64,000 bases of DNA, from the NCBI GenBank assembly GCA_003215635.1, contig QCKC01000004.1, positions 1 to 64,000 of the forward strand. The letters run 5' to 3'. This DNA comes from Prochlorococcus sp. AG-409-J19. GTDB lineage: Bacteria > Cyanobacteriota > Cyanobacteriia > PCC-6307 > Cyanobiaceae. The notes below the pieces were generated by a model, which saw nothing but the letters and a program-made list of their open reading frames with translations, searched no databases and had not been told where the DNA came from. Position 1 is the first letter of the stretch. The number at the start of each line of letters is the position of its first letter. Made by a program: the position numbers and the translations under genes. This document shows, one piece after another, positions 9,444-17,501 of the stretch.

Positions 9444-10244
9444 TTAAATTACCTTTAAAGATGCATCTAATAATCCATCCATATCAAATGTCTTCGCCTC
9501 TTTATCAACGCGACCAAAAAATTTTCTACATCTCAAGCTAGTCTGTGGTCCAATAGAAATTATCTTTACATGGTCAATCAAATTAGTCCAATGAGAACCA
9601 AAATTATTCTTCAATAATTCAACTGTATACATAACAGTCTTACCACTCGTAAAAGCAATAACATCAACTTCTGAGTTGGCCAAAGCATTTGCAGTTTCTT
9701 CGGGCATAGTCTCTGGGCATCTTGATTCATAAGCAGGCACTTCCGTTACAACTGCACCTAGATTTATTAGTGCCTCAGATAAGAATGTGCGACCTCCGCT
9801 TTGAACTCTAGGCAGAAGAATTTTCAACTGTTCAACTGATTCTGGGAAATTCTCAATCAAACTATCGGCTACAAAATTGGGTGGGATAAAATCTACTTTT
9901 GCGCCCATTGTTTCTAGTAAAGAAGCAGTTTTCTTGCCAACAGCTGCCACTTTTAAACCCTCAGGCAAATCTGCCAAGCTAAGCTGAATGATTTGCAACC
10001 TTTCTTCCAATGCTCTTACACCATTTGCACTCGATATAACTATCCAATTGAATGTTTCTAAAATTCCTAAAGCATCGTCAAGAGGTCCCCATTGATCAGG
10101 AGGTCCTATAACCAAGGCTGGCAATTCTAAAATCCTAACATTCTTAAATCTAAGACTAGACTTGTAATCACTCAAAGGATCGTGAGAACGAGTTATAACT
10201 ATAGTCTTTGTTGATTGATCACCAGTCAACGAACCCAGCATCAA
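9444..10244 (-). CDS. hemD: Uroporphyrinogen-III synthase
   Basis: HemD cyclises hydroxymethylbilane to uroporphyrinogen III in the pathway to chlorophyll, haem and corrinoids. The family is poorly conserved but recognisable here: VITRSHDPLSDYKSSL at the N-terminus, WIVISSANGVRAL, VAAVGKKTASLLE, and the second-domain VDVIAFTSGKTVMYTVELL. The 266-aa length is normal. It lies about 100 bp downstream of the GH3 gene in the same direction and is convergent with the SRPBCC gene. Confidence 0.88.
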   Translation of the reverse strand: MMLGSLTGDQSTKTIVITRSHDPLSDYKSSLRFKNVRILELPALVIGPPDQWGPLDDALGILETFNWIVISSANGVRALEERLQIIQLSLADLPEGLKVAAVGKKTASLLETMGAKVDFIPPNFVADSLIENFPESVEQLKILLPRVQSGGRTFLSEALINLGAVVTEVPAYESRCPETMPEETANALANSEVDVIAFTSGKTVMYTVELLKNNFGSHWTNLIDHVKIISIGPQTSLRCRKFFGRVDKEAKTFDMDGLLDASLKVI

Positions 10245-10348
10245 ATCTAAACATACAGCATATAGATGCTAAGGTATTTTGCAAGTTTCAACAATAAATT
10301 GCAGAGCAAATAATTTCTTAATATCTAAACAAATGTCAATTACTTCCT

Positions 10349-11992
10349 CTAATTAGTAAATTCATTAGAACCATAATTCTTAGTTTTCTTGGAATCGATA
10401 AGATTAATGAATACTCGTTTTTGTGCCTCCTCCATTTGGCCGGGACTATACACAGCTGAAATCGACGAATCAAGAACCTCACATATTTCTTGCCAAAGGT
10501 AAGGACTACCGTAAACAACCAAAGCTTTCAAACGTTTTTGTTTTTGCAATGTTTTAATTAAACTAATCCAGCCACTGGCAATATCATTCTTTCCTTGAAA
10601 AGGATTACCTCTCATAAATAATTGCAATAAGATATCTTTGTTGCATAGTTCCGGCAAAAGGTATACATTGCCATCCTTCTCTTGCAAAGGATTAACAACA
10701 AATTCATTCCAAAGAATACTCTTTAATCCTAACGACTCTGGAAAACTAAATATTGGTAGTCGCCTATTAAATGATTGACTAGTTGCGAAATTATCAACCA
10801 AAATTAAATTTATTGAATCATCATCGAATTCTAGATATTTACAATTAATTGATTCCAGGGTGCAATCAATTAATTCTCCAGCAAAATCACAATCATCAGT
10901 TTCTTCTATTATGTAATTACTGGAATAAGAAGAACCTTGTGATAATACTTTTGATTTTATCTCAAATCTATCAATCGCTAATCTACGTCTTCGTAAAGAT
11001 TCTTCTAACCTATAAAAAGGAATTCTCCCAGATGCAAAAGCTTCATATAGTGCTTGAATTGCCTCGTCTACATCACCAGGCATTAGAATTAAATCTGCTC
11101 CTGCTAAAACTGCTCGAACAGCTGCTTCCCCACTGCTATGCAATTTAGCAATTGCATCCATTATAAGTGCATCAGTAACGATCAAACCATCGTAGAAAAA
11201 TTTTTTTCTAAGTAAATTTTCAGTTAAGACAGGAGAAAAAGTTACTGGATTTTCCGAATCAATATTTTCAAACATTAGGTGAGCAGTCATAATACTTGGA
11301 ACGGCTTTATTAATTAAGTAGGAAAAAGGAATTAATTCACACTGTTTCAACTCTTCTATATAACTAGACAAAACAGGTAATTCAAGATGAGAGTCAACAG
11401 AAGTATTGCCATGTCCTGGGAAATGCTTTGCACAAGTCATAACTCCTTCTGAAACTATTCCTTTATGAAAAGAAGAAGATAGTTCTGCCACTGTGAATGG
11501 ATCTTCTCCCCAGGAACGAACATTAATCACAGGATTATTAGGATTAGTATTAATATCACAAACTGGAGCAAGCACCCAATTGAGGCCACATTTCTTTGCT
11601 TGTTTACCAATACAACTACCGTATCTTTCTGCAAAATATATAGCTTTCTGAGAATCAGAATTGTATAAGCGACCAATAGCCATTGGGGGTATTAAAACAG
11701 TCCCTCCTTTAAACCTTTGACCTAAGCCCTCTTCTACATCAGCACACAATAAAATTGGTTTTTTTGCCCATCTTCTCAAGGCAAAACAACGTTGCTCTAA
11801 GTCAGTAGTACTTCCTCCATAAAGAATTACTCCACCGACGCCTTTTGCTAATAAGCGCTTTAAATTTGAATTATCTAACTCCCATTGTGGATAATCTCTT
11901 TGTGCATCATCTCGATAAGCACTGGCTCTAACAACAATTAATTCTGCTATATGATCTAAAAGAAATCTCTTGTGATTGAGTTCAGACATCAA
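10349..11992 (-). CDS. Glycoside hydrolase family 3 protein (NagZ-type beta-N-acetylhexosaminidase), 547 aa
   Basis: The N-terminal ~340 residues form a GH3 barrel. The KHFPGHG and following DSH residues are the NagZ catalytic loop carrying the His/Asp general acid-base pair, and DALIMDAI contains the likely nucleophile Asp. The barrel is followed by ~200 extra residues, so the protein is longer than the ~340-aa NagZ of enterobacteria and resembles two-domain GH3 enzymes. The expected role is release of GlcNAc from peptidoglycan fragments. No secretion signal is evident. It abuts rbfA directly. Confidence 0.85.
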   Translation of the reverse strand: MMSELNHKRFLLDHIAELIVVRASAYRDDAQRDYPQWELDNSNLKRLLAKGVGGVILYGGSTTDLEQRCFALRRWAKKPILLCADVEEGLGQRFKGGTVLIPPMAIGRLYNSDSQKAIYFAERYGSCIGKQAKKCGLNWVLAPVCDINTNPNNPVINVRSWGEDPFTVAELSSSFHKGIVSEGVMTCAKHFPGHGNTSVDSHLELPVLSSYIEELKQCELIPFSYLINKAVPSIMTAHLMFENIDSENPVTFSPVLTENLLRKKFFYDGLIVTDALIMDAIAKLHSSGEAAVRAVLAGADLILMPGDVDEAIQALYEAFASGRIPFYRLEESLRRRRLAIDRFEIKSKVLSQGSSYSSNYIIEETDDCDFAGELIDCTLESINCKYLEFDDDSINLILVDNFATSQSFNRRLPIFSFPESLGLKSILWNEFVVNPLQEKDGNVYLLPELCNKDILLQLFMRGNPFQGKNDIASGWISLIKTLQKQKRLKALVVYGSPYLWQEICEVLDSSISAVYSPGQMEEAQKRVFINLIDSKKTKNYGSNEFTN

Positions 11993-12385
11993 TTAATTTA
12001 CATCTCCTGAAAACTTTTCATCCCTAACTTTTCTCTCTTCTTGAAGCCTATCAAGAACAGAGAGAACAGAAGTTCCCTTTTCAAGTCCTCGATCCAACTG
12101 AAACACAACCTCAGGAGCTCTTCTCATCTGTAATCTTCTGGCCAACTCACCTTTAACAAAACCTCTGGCAGCATCCAATCCAGCCAACACGTCATCTGCA
12201 AGAGACGCATGACCAAAAACGCTTACAAAAATCTTGCAATGCTGCAAGTCACCAGAAACCTCCACTTCGGTGACCGAAACCATTCCTTGTTGAACACGTT
12301 GATCTCTAATGCCATTAACCAACAATTCACTAAACTCACGACGAATCAACGCCGCAACTCTCTCAACCCTACGACCATGTGCCAT
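11993..12385 (-). CDS. rbfA: Ribosome-binding factor A
   Basis: RbfA assists late maturation of the 30S subunit and the 16S rRNA 5' end. The N-terminal [17 protein letters not shown] and the KH-fold segment [23 protein letters not shown] are diagnostic, followed by a short charged tail. The length of 130 aa is normal. It is the second gene of a leftward series, 2 bp after the DUF751 gene and directly followed by the GH3 gene. Confidence 0.93.
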   Translation of the reverse strand: MAHGRRVERVAALIRREFSELLVNGIRDQRVQQGMVSVTEVEVSGDLQHCKIFVSVFGHASLADDVLAGLDAARGFVKGELARRLQMRRAPEVVFQLDRGLEKGTSVLSVLDRLQEERKVRDEKFSGDVN

Positions 12386-12387
12386 AA

Positions 12388-12594
12388 CTAACCGACAGAG
12401 GATGGGAAAACCATCGCACGAACAATAAAACCAAGAGTTAACAAACCACTTATCAAAGCACCTATCAAGGACACTGCCGTGACTGGATTACTACTTCTAC
12501 GAACCAAAGGTTCCAAAATCGCTGTGAAAACACCAAGAACAATTGTGATTAGGTATTTGGGATACCTAGAAACATTAGAAAAAAATTCGCCCAT
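12388..12594 (-). CDS. DUF751/Ycf33-like small membrane protein, 68 aa
   Basis: The sequence [16 protein letters not shown] and two hydrophobic stretches (residues ~15-30 and ~40-62) match the DUF751 family found in cyanobacteria and plastids (ycf33). The function is unknown. It heads the leftward run with rbfA, GH3 and hemD, and the 2-bp gap to rbfA supports cotranscription. Confidence 0.75.
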   Translation of the reverse strand: MGEFFSNVSRYPKYLITIVLGVFTAILEPLVRRSSNPVTAVSLIGALISGLLTLGFIVRAMVFPSSVG

Positions 12595-12733
12595 TGAGAT
12601 TGCGTTGAGTGGAAGCGTTTAGCTACTCTGACTATTCTGGGAAAGTTCAAAAAAGAGAACTTCTCCAATTTCGAGATTCTGCTTGGAAAATTATGTTAGC
12701 CATACATACCAGCAATCCACATTAGAATTTCAT

Positions 12734-13021
12734 ATGTCTAACGCTCTAATTCATTCCTGCGACAACTTTGTCGTTATGGAGCCAGGAAAAACCGAACAAT
12801 TTCTAAGTTACGAAGAAACACTCCTATGGCTCATAAAATGGCTAAAGACATTTGAGGTGCTCCCAAAAGACCTAAAAAACTATGGATCACTGAATGAAAC
12901 TGCCAAGCGATTAATTGATACTGCATGTGATCTTGAAATTGAATCAGGATTTAAACTTCAATGGTTTGCGATCCGTTTAGAGCCTCCTAGTTACCGATCA
13001 GAACTGATAGATCCTCAATAA
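12734..13021 (+). CDS. Chlororespiratory reduction 7 (CRR7)-like protein, 95 aa
   Basis: The core DNFVVMEPGKTEQFLSYEET resembles the CRR7 family, which in plants is needed for assembly or stability of the NDH-1 subcomplex and is conserved in cyanobacteria. ATG 12734 gives a family-like length; an upstream TTG/ATG-type extension to 12683 adds 17 unlikely residues. The 3' end overlaps the convergent aroK by 35 bp. Together with ndhO it suggests an intact NDH-1 system. Confidence 0.65.
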   Translation: MSNALIHSCDNFVVMEPGKTEQFLSYEETLLWLIKWLKTFEVLPKDLKNYGSLNETAKRLIDTACDLEIESGFKLQWFAIRLEPPSYRSELIDPQ

Positions 13022-13547
13022 TCCGGGTTGCTACCTCTTCAGGACTTTCAAATTGAATCTTCACCTTTAAATCGGCCTCTGCATAAAATTTTTTCCTTTC
13101 TTTTATCAAACGATCTAAGGAAACCTCAGGTTGTGGTACATCTAAGAGTGGTCTGGTAGCAGTATCAGAAGTAAGTCGAGTAAGTAAAACTTCACGACTT
13201 GGATCTAACCAAACAACAATTCCTTGATGTAAATACCCCCAATTTTCTGATCGAGTTACAACACCTCCTCCAGTAGCTATTACAAGCGAGTGACGCTGTG
13301 TGATTTGGTTTAAGACTTTGGTCTCGATAACACGAAAACTCTCTTCACCATCTTTTTTGAAAAGCTCAGATATCGAAGAACCTATTAGTTCCTCTATAAC
13401 AGCATCTAAATCCACAAATCGATAATCGAGTAATTGGGCCAAAGGTTTTCCTGTACTAGTTTTTCCACTGCCCATCATCCCAACAAGGAAAAGGCTTCTA
13501 CCTTTGAGCATTTCTCGCAAATGAACCTGTGCCGACGAGGAATTCAT
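12987..13547 (-). CDS. aroK: Shikimate kinase
   Basis: Shikimate kinase phosphorylates the 3-hydroxyl of shikimate in aromatic amino acid synthesis. The P-loop GMMGSGKTSTG lies near residue 23, followed by the shikimate-binding Asp (FVDLDAVIE), an arginine region (EESFRVIE), the GGG motif (IATGGGVV) and the lid DTATRPLL. The 186-aa length is standard. Start ATG is 53 bp from the divergent pterin synthase gene. Confidence 0.94.
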   Translation of the reverse strand: MNSSSAQVHLREMLKGRSLFLVGMMGSGKTSTGKPLAQLLDYRFVDLDAVIEELIGSSISELFKKDGEESFRVIETKVLNQITQRHSLVIATGGGVVTRSENWGYLHQGIVVWLDPSREVLLTRLTSDTATRPLLDVPQPEVSLDRLIKERKKFYAEADLKVKIQFESPEEVATRIIEDLSVLIGN

Positions 13548-13599
13548 AAACTACAACTTAGAAGAAACTCTTTAAAATGTTTTTAGATCTAACCCTGCC

Positions 13600-14520
13600 A
13601 TGACTAATGATGCCTATCAGGCAAGGCACGGCCAAGGCAGAGGCTGTGTAATTAGGCGTAAAGCATGTTTCAGTGCCAGTCATCTTTACCATTTACCTGA
13701 GCTGTCCTCAGAGGAAAATGCCTCAATTTTTGGATCATGTTCAATAGCACCAGGACATGGACACAATTATGAACTGATAGTCTCCATGGGTGGGGAGCTT
13801 GATTCAGATGGAATGGTACTCAACCTATCTGATGTCAAACATGCCATAAGTTCTGAAGTTACAGATCAATTAAATTTCCGGTTTCTTAACGAAATATGGC
13901 CTGAATTTGATCTTTCAAAACCTAATGGATGCTTACCTACAACAGAAGCATTAGTTAAAACCATCTGGGAAAGGCTAATTCTTCATCTCCCTCTCGTATC
14001 CTTAAGACTCTACGAAAGTCCTGGCCTTTGGGCTGATTATTTAGGAAATTCTATGGAAGCTTACCTAACCATTCGCACACATTTTGCCGCTGCACATCGA
14101 CTAGCTCGTCCTGAACTCACACAAGAAGAGAATGAGAAAATATATGGTAAATGTGCAAGACCCCATGGGCATGGTCACAACTATTTCGTTGATATAACAA
14201 TCCGTGGCTCTATTGATCCTCGAACTGGAATGATCTGCGATCTTTCAGCTCTAAACAGAGTAGTTAATGAGATAATTGTGGAGAAATTTGACCATAGTTT
14301 TCTAAACAAAGACATCCACTATTTCAAAGAATGTGTTCCTACCGCAGAAAATATAGCTCTCTACATATCAGATCAACTTTCTAGACCAATTCAACATATT
14401 GGTGCATATTTACATAAAATACGACTACAAGAAAGTCCAAATAATTCAGCAGAAGTCTATGCAGAAGTTCCAAAACTAGAAATTGCTCCTAATTCAATAA
14501 ATGCCCTCGCCACCAAATAG
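13600..14520 (+). CDS. Tandem-domain 6-pyruvoyl-tetrahydropterin synthase/QueD family protein
   Basis: Two copies of the PTPS/QueD fold lie in one 306-aa chain (about residues 17-145 and 153-280). Each has zinc histidines (H28, H53, H55; H166, H191, H193) and the nucleophilic Cys at the same spacing before GHGHNY (C47; C185). Domain 2 keeps the catalytic Asp-His pair in EKFDHSFLN (D231, H232) and the pterin-binding Glu in PTAEN (E250). In domain 1 the aligned pair is N92-F93, while PTTEA keeps E116. Domain 1 is therefore probably catalytically impaired. The substrate, dihydroneopterin triphosphate, is inferred from the family. A RibD-like reductase starts 9 bp downstream. Confidence 0.88.
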   Translation: MTNDAYQARHGQGRGCVIRRKACFSASHLYHLPELSSEENASIFGSCSIAPGHGHNYELIVSMGGELDSDGMVLNLSDVKHAISSEVTDQLNFRFLNEIWPEFDLSKPNGCLPTTEALVKTIWERLILHLPLVSLRLYESPGLWADYLGNSMEAYLTIRTHFAAAHRLARPELTQEENEKIYGKCARPHGHGHNYFVDITIRGSIDPRTGMICDLSALNRVVNEIIVEKFDHSFLNKDIHYFKECVPTAENIALYISDQLSRPIQHIGAYLHKIRLQESPNNSAEVYAEVPKLEIAPNSINALATK

Positions 14521-14529
14521 AAAATTAAC

Positions 14530-15237
14530 TTGCAAAAACCATTAACTCGCCTAGTAGTTGCCATAAGCATTGATGGCAGACTTGCTCCTCCACAAGGAGG
14601 CAAAGCTGAATTGGGAGGGTGTGGTGACAGACTAGCCTTAGAAGAATCTCTTGCTTGGGCTGATGCAACCCTCATGGGGGGAGGCACACTCCGTGAACAT
14701 CAAACCACCTGTCTCATTCATTCGCCGAAACTAATAAAACAACGCTTGGCAGACAAAAAAACAAAACAACCTATAGCAATTGTTGCAAGCTCTCCTGAAA
14801 ATCAAAAGCAAGATTGGGAATTTTTTAAACAACCTATAAAACGGTGGCTTATAAATCCTAATTCGGATACACAAAAATCCTACAGTAAATTTTTACTTCC
14901 ATATTGCTACAATAAGGAATTTTTTTTTCGTTATAGTTGGCAGAATACGCTTAATGAACTATGGATAAATGGCATAAATAAACTCGTTCTACTAGGAGGA
15001 GCTAAACTTATAGCATCCTTTTTGAAAAACAACTTGATTGATGAAATGCAATTAACATTAGTTCCAAAAATGTTAGGAGGATCTCATCTGTGGACTTCAA
15101 CGGATATCACAATGGTAAATGATTCAATGCAAGAAGTGAATGCATGGAATTTAAAATATACTAAGCAACTGGGATCTGATGAAATTTTAATTCATTATCA
15201 TCGAAAAAGTGAGCTACCAAAAAACCAGCCTACTTAA
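14530..15237 (+). CDS. RibD C-terminal/dihydrofolate-reductase-fold reductase, 235 aa
   Basis: The start RLVVAISIDGRLAPPQGG, the DRLALEESLAWADATLMGGGT segment and the C-terminal LIDEMQLTLVPKMLGG match the NADPH-dependent reductase domain of RibD. The deaminase domain is absent. It could be the separate riboflavin pyrimidinone reductase, but the position 9 bp after the pterin synthase also allows a pterin or folate reductase. The start is TTG, preceded by no other plausible start after the upstream stop. Confidence 0.75.
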   Translation: MQKPLTRLVVAISIDGRLAPPQGGKAELGGCGDRLALEESLAWADATLMGGGTLREHQTTCLIHSPKLIKQRLADKKTKQPIAIVASSPENQKQDWEFFKQPIKRWLINPNSDTQKSYSKFLLPYCYNKEFFFRYSWQNTLNELWINGINKLVLLGGAKLIASFLKNNLIDEMQLTLVPKMLGGSHLWTSTDITMVNDSMQEVNAWNLKYTKQLGSDEILIHYHRKSELPKNQPT

Positions 15238-15265
15238 CAAGTAATGATCAGAACAATAAATAATA

Positions 15266-16468
15266 ATGACTAAGATTTATACTCGTTGGATAGAGTCAGC
15301 TAGAGATATAAGCCCAGAAGCATGGAATGATGTCCAAGCTAAAGATATCAATCCCTTTTACAATCAGAATTGGTTAAAACTACTAGAAGATTCAAAAAGT
15401 GTTTTCCCAGGAACTGGATGGCAACCACTACATCTAACACTTTGGAAAGAAAATAAACTGATAGCCATTGCTCCACTTTATCTAAAAAATCATAGCTATG
15501 GAGAATTTATTTTTGATCAACCATTCTGTGAGATTGCCAGAAGATTAAACCTGAATTACTACCCTAAGCTTATAGGTATGAGTCCTTACAGCCCAGTAGA
15601 AGGATATCAATTCTTTCTCAGAGAGGAGTACGATTCCGAAAAGTATATTTCAATTATTCTAAATGAAATTGACAATTTTGCCATAAAAAATGGGATATTA
15701 AGTTGCAACTTTCTTTATGTTGAAGAAAAATGGAGACATATCTTAGAAAAGCATAATTACTCTAGATGGATAAATGAACAAAGTTTATGGCAATCAAATG
15801 GACATCAAGACTTTTCTGAATACTTGTCATCATTTAACTCCAACCAACGAAGAAATATTAAAAAGGAAAGAAAATATATCGAAAATGCAGGCATCACAGT
15901 ATCAGCGATTACTGGGAAGGAGATTGATAAAAACTTGTTAAGAACAATGTATGCGTTCTATGAAAATCATTGTGCTCATTGGGGCCTATGGGGCAGCAAA
16001 TATCTTACAGAGGAATTCTTCTTAAAACTAGAAGATCCTAATCATTCAAAAAATATAGTTCTTTTTAGTGCACATCGTGGAAATAATCGTAATCCAATAG
16101 CGATGTCTTTATGTATGACAAATAGCCAAAAACTTTGGGGTAGATATTGGGGAACAAATGAAGAAATAAAATATCTACATTTTGAGGTTTGTTATTACGC
16201 ACCAATAGATTGGGCACTAAAGAATGGTATTCAGAGCTTCGATCCAGGTGCTGGAGGCAGTCAAAAAAGACGTAGAGGCTTTATTGCTAAGCCTTCCATC
16301 AGCCTTCACCGATGGTATGCAAAATCCCTAACAGATGTAATTCAAACTTTATTGCCAAGTGCCAATAAAGCCATGATGCATAATATTCAAAAAATCAATT
16401 CCGAATTACCCTTCCAAAGTCAACAAAATCAACATGAAATCGCAATCAAGAAAGACACTAATTATTAA
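15266..16468 (+). CDS. COG3146 (DUF482) acyltransferase-like protein, GNAT superfamily
   Basis: The 400-aa protein matches the COG3146 pattern: ISPEAWNDV near the N-terminus, the central FNSNQRRNIKKERKYI, and the C-terminal SFDPGAGGSQKRRRGF, which is a hallmark of the family. Members have a FemX/GNAT-type fold and are predicted to transfer acyl or aminoacyl groups; the name peptidogalycan biosynthesis protein is a legacy label without biochemical proof. It is third in the rightward run with the pterin synthase and RibD-like reductase, with a 28-bp gap. Confidence 0.8.
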   Translation: MTKIYTRWIESARDISPEAWNDVQAKDINPFYNQNWLKLLEDSKSVFPGTGWQPLHLTLWKENKLIAIAPLYLKNHSYGEFIFDQPFCEIARRLNLNYYPKLIGMSPYSPVEGYQFFLREEYDSEKYISIILNEIDNFAIKNGILSCNFLYVEEKWRHILEKHNYSRWINEQSLWQSNGHQDFSEYLSSFNSNQRRNIKKERKYIENAGITVSAITGKEIDKNLLRTMYAFYENHCAHWGLWGSKYLTEEFFLKLEDPNHSKNIVLFSAHRGNNRNPIAMSLCMTNSQKLWGRYWGTNEEIKYLHFEVCYYAPIDWALKNGIQSFDPGAGGSQKRRRGFIAKPSISLHRWYAKSLTDVIQTLLPSANKAMMHNIQKINSELPFQSQQNQHEIAIKKDTNY

Positions 16469-16634
16469 CTTTGCTTCCGCACCGAAGAATATCCTTCAAT
16501 GATTGTGGAGGGAACCCTAGCCTTAAGAGTCTTAGCTCAAGTTCTTGCAAACTAATTTGATGACGTATTTGTTTGATTCTTGGTGTTGAGACTGGCTGCA
16601 TACTCGTAACAGAATCTCCTGTGAAATTGTACAT
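16458..16634 (-). CDS. Short hypothetical ORF, 58 aa
   Basis: An uninterrupted ORF begins MYNFTGDSVTSMQPV and continues with a helical, charged middle (IRHQISLQELELRLLRLGF) and ends PPQSLKDILRCGSKVNN. It overlaps the convergent COG3146 gene by 11 bp. About 45 bp upstream is a good sigma-70-like promoter on the same strand. The amphipathic Leu/Arg helix looks protein-like, and the family is not recognised. Without conservation data it remains a prediction. Confidence 0.5.
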   Translation of the reverse strand: MYNFTGDSVTSMQPVSTPRIKQIRHQISLQELELRLLRLGFPPQSLKDILRCGSKVNN

Positions 16635-16676
16635 ATGTCCACCAATTGTGGTTGAAGATGGATTCTCATCAAATAT

Positions 16677-16705
16677 ACCCTATATATAGCGTATGCGCCT
16701 GTCAA
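16677..16705 (-). promoter_or_regulatory. Candidate sigma-70 promoter for the 58-aa ORF
   Basis: Read on the minus strand, TTGACA (16705-16700) is followed after exactly 17 bp by TAGGGT (16682-16677), with an AT-rich stretch between and after. A perfect -35 box with optimal spacing is notable. The -10 box matches only TA and final T, so strength is uncertain. Transcription would enter the 58-aa ORF. Confidence 0.4.
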
Positions 16706-16851
16706 CATAAACTAATGGCAATACCAAAATCTGTTACCTGGCCAACTCACAAGAATTAATAAAAAATCAGTTATTTTAGATTGCTAAGACTGTTAGGGAT
16801 ACCTTTCCTCGAAGGTGGGAAAACAACTAAAATCAAGTGATGCTAGACGAT

Positions 16852-16881
16852 TTCAATTGAAAACCTTAGGTTTCAATTGAA
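16852..16881 (+). other. Strong hairpin (13 bp, one bulge) before the DUF4346 gene
   Basis: The left arm at 16852-16865 and right arm at 16869-16881 pair through 13 base pairs with one bulged A and a TTA loop; both arms contain TTCAATTGAA. It could end a transcript from the preceding 16.74-16.85 kb gap or act on the DUF4346 mRNA. It is followed by TATCATTTCTTT, which is only moderately U-rich. A possible TTG start at 16877 would sit inside the right arm. Confidence 0.5.
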
Positions 16882-16906
16882 TATCATTTCTTTAACCTAT
16901 ACAGAA

Positions 16907-17311
16907 ATGATTACAAGAAGACAAAAAGAAACAGAAAAAATTGAGAGAATCAAAGCTCTAGACAAAAAACTCTCAAATAGAAAAATAGCACTAGATCCAA
17001 AAGGTTATTTTCTGATACATGTAGATCATGCTGCTGGAGAGTTGGAAGTACAGCATTTCTCAAACGATATTGACAACCTCGGCAGAGCCACTGATCCCAA
17101 GACAGGGAAACCACTTGGATGCTCAAGCAATGAAAAACGACTACCTGAGGGGATCTACCGAGGGAAAAGTGCTAAAGAAGTTGGAATCTTATTAACCGAA
17201 AATCCCAAAAGTATCCACCTCAGTAAACTTGATCATGCTTTATATCTAGGTAGAGAGTTGCAACGTGCTGAGATGTGCCTTGTAAATGGTGAAACCTATG
17301 TTCAAGATTGA
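16907..17311 (+). CDS. DUF4346-like protein, 134 aa
   Basis: A core of LDPKGYFLIHVDHAAGELEV, a segment TDPKTGKPLGC and the closing DHALYLGRELQRAEMCL resemble the DUF4346 domain of cyanobacteria, whose function is unknown. ATG 16907 is preferred over a TTG at 16877 because the latter falls in a hairpin arm and adds ten poorly conserved-looking residues. Assignment to DUF4346 is from memory of the pattern and is moderate. Confidence 0.6.
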   Translation: MITRRQKETEKIERIKALDKKLSNRKIALDPKGYFLIHVDHAAGELEVQHFSNDIDNLGRATDPKTGKPLGCSSNEKRLPEGIYRGKSAKEVGILLTENPKSIHLSKLDHALYLGRELQRAEMCLVNGETYVQD

Positions 17312-17379
17312 TAAGAATGGTTACCTCAAGGGTTAACATGAAAATATCTTGTAGTGGTTTTGTAAAACCTTTCTAATTC

Positions 17380-17472
17380 ATGGGCATCATTTTCTATCTT
17401 GTGATCGTTGGAACTGGACTTGGAACAGCTGTTCTATTGAATAAATTGCTCAAATCCATAAAACTGATTTAA
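17380..17472 (+). CDS. petL: Cytochrome b6-f complex subunit VI (PetL)-like peptide, 30 aa
   Basis: A 30-codon ORF encodes a single membrane helix: start MGIIFYLVIVGTGLG, then a small-residue helix and a positively charged end LLKSIKLI. Length, single N-out helix and the terminal KLI are those of cyanobacterial PetL, a peripheral single-helix subunit stabilising the cytochrome b6-f dimer. It is convergent with rimO, 29 bp away. Short size makes the name tentative. Confidence 0.6.
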   Translation: MGIIFYLVIVGTGLGTAVLLNKLLKSIKLI

Positions 17473-17501
17473 ATATTTTCAAGATTCTTATATTCACGAA
17501 T

